64,000 nucleotides of DNA from Chondrus crispus (lineage: Eukaryota > Rhodophyta > Florideophyceae > Gigartinales > Gigartinaceae). The DNA is taken from NCBI RefSeq assembly GCF_000350225.1, contig NW_005179260.1:1-64000 (forward strand), read 5' to 3'. Below, in pieces: positions 59,455 to 64,000 of this stretch. The notes below the pieces were generated by a model. That model ran no database searches and was not told where the DNA came from. It saw nothing but the letters and a program-made list of their open reading frames with translations. The position numbers and the translations under genes are program-made. Within the stretch, counting starts at the first letter, position 1, and every line of letters begins with the position of its first letter.

Positions 59455-59860
59455 TGTCGGAAAACTCCTATGACAGAGTGTTCCTTCGAGGTCAAGTCTT
59501 CGGTCTTGTCCTAACGGCAGGCGCACAGGAGCCTGGGTTGTTCCTGTTGGAACACGGATCGGTTGAGGACGGGAGTTGTGACTACTCGCGCGGGAGAGTA
59601 TCACCAATGTAGCAATAAAGCTCCAATGTTTACTGATGTTCGTCCTAGCCCAAAAGGGAATGGAACTATTTCCAGAGCGAAGCTCGTAGCCTAGTTCGCA
59701 ATGCGCGCACTGTCTCGCGCTGTTCCTGGAGGCAAGGGGAGACACCACTAATTGCATTCTACACTACCAGGCCCGGACCTTTGGCCTCTCTAGCATTTCT
59801 TACCTTGCTGTACAGCACATGCTGTACAGCACAACACGAATGTTCCCCGATCCTTCGACA
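59455..59860 (-). repeat. 5' LTR of copia C (406 bp)
   Basis: Partner of 54044-54449. The first internal bases on the minus strand, TTCCGGAATTAAGG, share the start TCCGGA with copia A. Confidence 0.95.
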
Positions 59861-59865
59861 AGAGA

Positions 59866-60694
59866 AATGTCAGACCGCACAATCACATTTGCCAATAGTC
59901 ATTTTGTAGTTTCAGACCGCACAGGACAGTCTGTCCCTCATGGAACAGACTTATAACCAACGAGCGACAACGAGTAAAACGAGGAGTCATCGGTCTCTTG
60001 TTCACACAAGAAAGGTAAAATTTACTTGGGCTACCAGACCGCGCTCACCCTTGTAGATCCCGGCTAACGCCGAGACCACGTACTGTAGTGGTCATTAGTT
60101 TCGTCCGACACCGCCCCTCCCTCGTCACACCCATTATTAGGCCCTGCCGCTGCTGTGGCGGCAGGGGCCGCCAGCGGCGGTCGGTCGAGGGGTCGAGCAC
60201 AGTTGAGAAAGACTCGTGACTATGCTATATTCCGACAACCTGGAGGGCGCGGGGTCACAGAGCGGCCGTCGCCGCCGACCTAAATAATGCACCGGAGTGC
60301 CAACTGTAGTTCAGTATCCTTAGTATCCTTCCCTTCTCATACCTCAACCATCACCACATCGACACTTAGATTGCATGGAAAAGAAATTGCTATGGGAACA
60401 AGACGTTTTTGCCTGAATTGGATACTGGTGATCATCGCTTTTATTTGTAACTACAAGGGACTACATCGCGATGCCCACACACACTGCCAACTAAAGATAG
60501 CCTTCGCGGGTAATTTTGCGAGCAACTACACTTCATGAAAGGGAATTGAAATTGTTTTGGGATGTATTGGCCTTGAGAATGAAACAGCTGCCGTCGACTT
60601 CCAGACTAACAACCATTTTGATAATCCCATTGTGACCTCTTGAGTCCATTCTAACAACTGCCTCCAGGTGGTGCGGGTAGCTCAGCGAGCAGTC
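59866..60694. other. intergenic, no convincing gene
   Basis: It contains a GC-rich inverted repeat near 60143-60172 (GCCCTGCCGC with its near-complement) and a TACTGTA at about 60081. An 83-aa plus-strand ORF at 60287 has a hydrophobic stretch but no recognisable family. Confidence 0.5.
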
Positions 60695-61168
60695 TTAATG
60701 ACGACCATTGCAGCACCACCATCCGTAGTGGTACGGAAAATGACCGAGAGAGCATCTAGAGACATGGTAATATTCGGAATAGTAATACTTGCGGCATTGG
60801 TACACAGCATCGCTCTTCTTGCCGTAGCAATAACACGGACCATGATAATCATGATAATCATGATGATTACCATGATGATCATTTCCATGATGATCATTAT
60901 AATTATAATTATAATTATATCGATCTGCAACTTTCATGCCCTCGGCGGCATCTTGTGGAATGGAGATGTCTTCCCCGATGTGCTTGTCATTCGCAGCAAA
61001 GGCGACTGTGAACAGGACTAGGAGGGCCAAGAGAAAACATGTGCGGCGTTGAAACACGCTGGAGAGGTAGACCTGCTTTTTCGGATGATTTGATGCTTTT
61101 TGGTTTGGATTGGAGAAAGGCTTTGTGGTGGGGGGGATGTTGAAAGACAAAGTAACTGGTTCGGGCAT
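60695..61168 (-). CDS. small secreted His/Asn/Tyr/Gly-rich protein, candidate
   Basis: The 157-aa frame has a basic N-terminus, a hydrophobic segment TCFLLALLVLFTVAFAA near residues 43-59 that looks like a signal peptide or anchor, and a low-complexity tract (NYNYNYNDHHGNDHHGNHHD). It ends with a Cys/Tyr-rich tail. The His/Gly pattern suggests metal binding or a wall protein, by composition only. A TATATAA sits just 4 bases before the only Met upstream of the hydrophobic segment, too close for a normal transcript, so the start is doubtful. Repeats of ATAATC and ATTATA underlie the tract. Confidence 0.5.
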   Translation of the reverse strand: MPEPVTLSFNIPPTTKPFSNPNQKASNHPKKQVYLSSVFQRRTCFLLALLVLFTVAFAANDKHIGEDISIPQDAAEGMKVADRYNYNYNYNDHHGNDHHGNHHDYHDYHGPCYCYGKKSDAVYQCRKYYYSEYYHVSRCSLGHFPYHYGWWCCNGRH

Positions 61169-61254
61169 GTCTTATATAGACGTAGAGCTGTCCGTGATGT
61201 TCAGGGATGAGACGATTCCAGCTCGTTTGGTTTGCTGAGAAGAGGCCTAGGCTG

Positions 61255-62440
61255 ATACAAGTTTAGGGATTTATTGCACAGCTGTGAAAAACTTGTCAAC
61301 GTTCACCAAACGCGGCAGCATTCGAGGGGGGGATGTTTGTGATAAAAAAAAGAATACTCCTTCGATAGATTAAATCTGCGAGGCGTGTTTGAATGGTGGA
61401 TATTATTCCATCTGCCTCAGCTCTCTTACTATTTACCATAAGCGGAAAAGGCTCCGACTTTCTGGATGAGATGCAAAGGTTTCTTAGAATTGAAAGCGGT
61501 AAGTTCCAATCAAACGACGCGTTCTTCTCTTCGGCATTATGATAGAGACACGCCCCAACCCCTAAAACAGTTTTGGGGTTGATCACAACCGCCTATCAAC
61601 CTCTCAAGAGGTTGATAGATTTCTCTGAAGTTAATATGCATTGTCATTGTTTTCTAAAACGCAGATCTCCCACTACGGTTTCTAACTCTCGTAATACGTT
61701 AAAGGCAAAAGCAAATAATGCTCACCACTAGAGTGTAGTGGTTTCCCTAAACCTTGCTGAACAGGATTAAAATTCAATGCATGAATATACAGGGGGATGA
61801 GACAGAAAGCTGCAGTTGTGGGCTGAGAGCGGATAGTGTTGATTTTGAGAGATGGCCAATCATTGTAATATCTGATAACAGTTGTCTAGGACCTCATCCA
61901 AAAAGCTACCGGACATTGCGCAGATGCTACCCTAATTCAAAGAAAATGAAACTGTATGTCAGTTAAGGTCTCTATAGAAGGCATCTGCAGACGAGAACCA
62001 TGGTCCCAAGAGAAATTGCTTCCTCACAGATGGTTCAAGTATGCCCCGATAGTCGATATACAAACAGGGATGGATAAGACCCTTCTCCACAGACCAGGAC
62101 AAATTCCAAAGCACGGCAAAGAACCGAAGTACTGTCAGCTCTAAAATAAAAGAAAAGTATTGCTCTGGACACAAATGATAATGGCAAACGATGTAAGTGT
62201 AGAAGAAAAAAGGAGAGCATTGAATACAATATGATTATATTCGAACCGATCGGTTCGTCCCGCAGGCTTTTGTAGTGATACATTGGGCGACTCCGAAAAA
62301 CATAAATTGTGTACACACAAATTTCCTTGTGTATGTGTGTCGTATTTTGTGCCTTGGCACGGAAATGCATGTGAACAAAAATTTGTGTAAGACACATTTA
62401 ATGCCAATTCACCCTCAGTGAGGTGTCAGCACGCCGGCGG
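61255..62440. other. intergenic, no convincing gene
   Basis: AT-rich sequence with short ORFs only. It holds a perfect 12-bp-arm hairpin (61593-61618) and, just before it, a near-perfect one around 61558-61580. Confidence 0.55.
61593..61618. repeat. perfect hairpin, 12-bp arms, 2-nt loop
   Basis: CTATCAACCTCT pairs with AGAGGTTGATAG. Confidence 0.85.
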
Positions 62441-62445
62441 ACGGA

Positions 62446-63652
62446 TTGCGGTACCCCCTTCACGCCCTATCCTATGATATCCAAATGAGAAATCTCCTCC
62501 TTGTTTTGCTGTTGCAACGCGCAAAAAGGCAACGCACCATCACTTTTCGTCACCGCCTCAACACGGAAGGGCGAAGACGACGAGACAGGCGGATAACAAG
62601 GAGTGCATTGCAACACCCTTCTACATCTCCATTTGCCGTTTTGTTCGGTTCAGGATGTGACCAATCCCTTATCACATTTTGCGGGTTCGATCACGCTTCT
62701 TTTCGCTACCTCCTCCCCCTGTTTGAACCCCTTTATCTTCGCTTCACACCCTACAGCTCTGACGGATTTATTCGCGTCATCCCGCGACGGCGCACGCGAA
62801 GGGGAAGACCTCGGTCGCTATCGGCTGTCCACTGCTTAGCTCTGACACTTTGTTGGTGGTACAGGACAAGGGGTTCTAGTATGGTCTTGTCAATGCTATT
62901 AGGCATAACTGCTTCTGTTTGCTCTATATTTTTACGATTCGGTCGCCGCTTGTTGAGGCGCGTCCTCAACTCTGATCATAAAGCTCGCATTAAAATGCCC
63001 ACAGCGCAAGAGATTAGTGATTACAAAGAAGCCATTTCCGCAAAGTACTCTCTTCTTCAAGATGTGTATGCCATGGCGGATGGACTGAAGCTTATCTACA
63101 GGAGAGCGGGAACGGTGTAATTCAGAACATGTTTTACAGTGGGTGGCAACATGATCACTACGTCGGAAACGTACTTGTTTTTTTGTGCCTTCCGGCGTAG
63201 TGATCGCGGCAGCGTACAATGCTCCCGGGTGTCTCCATGACTCGGTAATTGCCGAATGGGGCAATGTATATCGAAAACTTGAGGAAACATTTGAAAATCA
63301 TGGTGCGACGTGCGTTGTAGATTCTGCGTTTAGTAAGGGAGACTACCCTTTTCTTATCAAATCTGCCCAAGATATGCCAATGAGCAGTGACCGAAATGTT
63401 CATCAAAAGGCGCAGCAAGCGACATCCGTCAGGCAAGCATCGGAGTGGGGAATGAGAGCCTTTCAAGGCTCTTTTCCGAGATTGAAAGATCGTTTTTGCT
63501 ATGAAGAGCGAGGCGAGAGGAAGATCATACTCCATCTCGCCATTTTGCTCTTCAATTTGAGAACCCGGTTGGTTGGCATCAATCAGATACTCAATACCTA
63601 CATGCCATATCTGGGCGTCGATGCAAACCATTTGCTGTTTCGAAACGTATGA
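62446..63652 (+). pseudogene. PIF/Harbinger-type DDE transposase, frameshifted
   Basis: The first frame (62446-63120) carries a helical DNA-binding-like half (CGFDHASFRYLLPLFEPLY, RRGRPRSLSAVHCLALTLCW) and the first catalytic Asp in YAMADGLKLIY. The second frame (63185-63652) carries AAYNAPGCLHDSVIAEWG, VVDSAFSKGDYPFL with the second Asp, and EWGMRAFQGSFPRL with the Glu. Between them the expected YSGWQHDHYVGN block sits in the second frame near 63126-63180, with one shift near 63105 and another in a run of seven T at about 63178. Family knowledge: these nucleases cut and paste with 3-bp TWA target duplications. No terminal inverted repeats were identified. Confidence 0.8.
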
Positions 63653-64000
63653 GAGGCCACCACTCGCCTCTACACATTTCGCGAGCACTGAGCGGCACGC
63701 GAGCAGCGCGACTGGCTTGGCAGAGAGGTGGCCGGCGCGTTCGATGGTGGCCTGCACGGGGGAGTGACGGGCCAAGTGAGCGGGGTAGCGGTGGGTCACT
63801 TGGGGGTAGACATGCAGCGGGCCGGAGACAGGGAGCGGGGGTTTGATGTGGGAAGTATGCGGGGGCGTGCGCACAAGGACCCACAGGCCCTTGTACAGGG
63901 GCGGGGTGGTGTGCGGGGGGCGGTGTGTGCGGGAGAGGTGAGCTGTCAGGACGGCTCGCCCAGCATCGGGAGCGGGCGGAGGCTCGCGGTGGGGCGCGTG
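63653..64000. other. GC-rich end segment, unassigned
   Basis: Composition shifts to strongly G-rich on the plus strand. Open frames exist on both strands but only as expected from GC-rich, stop-poor sequence. No motif is recognised, and the segment is cut by the window edge. Confidence 0.4.

Larger units (their letters stand above)
54044..59860 (-). mobile_element. copia element C, 5817 bp
   Basis: The 406-bp LTRs at 54044-54449 and 59455-59860 begin TGTCGGAAAACTCC and end CCTTCGACA. The target duplication is AGAGA (54039-54043 and 59861-59865). Only one or two base differences between LTRs are noticed. Gag and pol lie on the minus strand in -1 relation. It is related to copia A by integrase and RT motifs. 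Confidence 0.95.

Noticed and set aside
63158..63874. 238-aa minus-strand ORF
   Set aside because: Mostly opposite the Harbinger transposase blocks; the remainder is in GC-rich, stop-poor sequence.

Overview
The window is eukaryotic nuclear DNA dominated by transposable elements. No bacterial operons, ribosome-binding sites, tRNAs, rRNAs or CRISPR arrays are visible. Intron-poor secreted-protein genes, chromodomain Ty3/gypsy elements, several Ty1/copia lineages, an RLE-type LINE and a PIF/Harbinger transposase together suggest a multicellular red alga of the Chondrus type. That assignment is an inference from overall character, not from a diagnostic host gene.

Layout: (1) 1-18.3 kb is an R2-like (restriction-like endonuclease) LINE open reading frame split by a 15-kb Ty3/gypsy chromovirus (2800-17872, minus strand, 5-bp target duplication AACTC). 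Besides gag, protease and pol, this element carries an NB-ARC (APAF/R-protein-like) ORF behind pol and a 563-aa antisense ORF of unknown function next to its 3' LTR. (2) 18.5-22.9 kb holds an apparently LTR-less copia gag-pol fused to the start of a duplicated host gene. (3) 22.9-35.6 kb is an old tandem duplication of a secreted-protein promoter block. One copy is interrupted by copia element A (24790-32262, identical-looking 303-bp LTRs, TSD TTCAT), which also carries an antisense ORF, here with a candidate Cys-His-Asp protease triad. The intact gene encodes a Pro/Arg/Gly-rich secreted protein (32750-33394). (4) 37170-43535 is a complete copia element with one uninterrupted 1639-aa polyprotein (TSD ATTTC). 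(5) 45.7-53.2 kb is a secreted, four-module cysteine-rich host gene, killed by one nonsense codon and by insertion of a 5.3-kb gypsy element (46018-51345, TSD CTTCT). (6) 54044-59860 is copia element C (406-bp LTRs, TSD AGAGA). (7) 60.7-61.2 kb is a small His/Asn/Tyr-rich secreted-protein candidate. 62.4-63.7 kb is a frameshifted Harbinger transposase. The last 350 bases are GC-rich and unassigned.

All retroelement coding regions except the LINE and the two antisense ORFs lie on the minus strand. The most unusual features are the cargo and antisense ORFs in two unrelated LTR elements, and a pattern in which nearly every element carries a single in-frame stop that one C-to-T change could have made. 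Positions and counts were read by eye; no database search was run.
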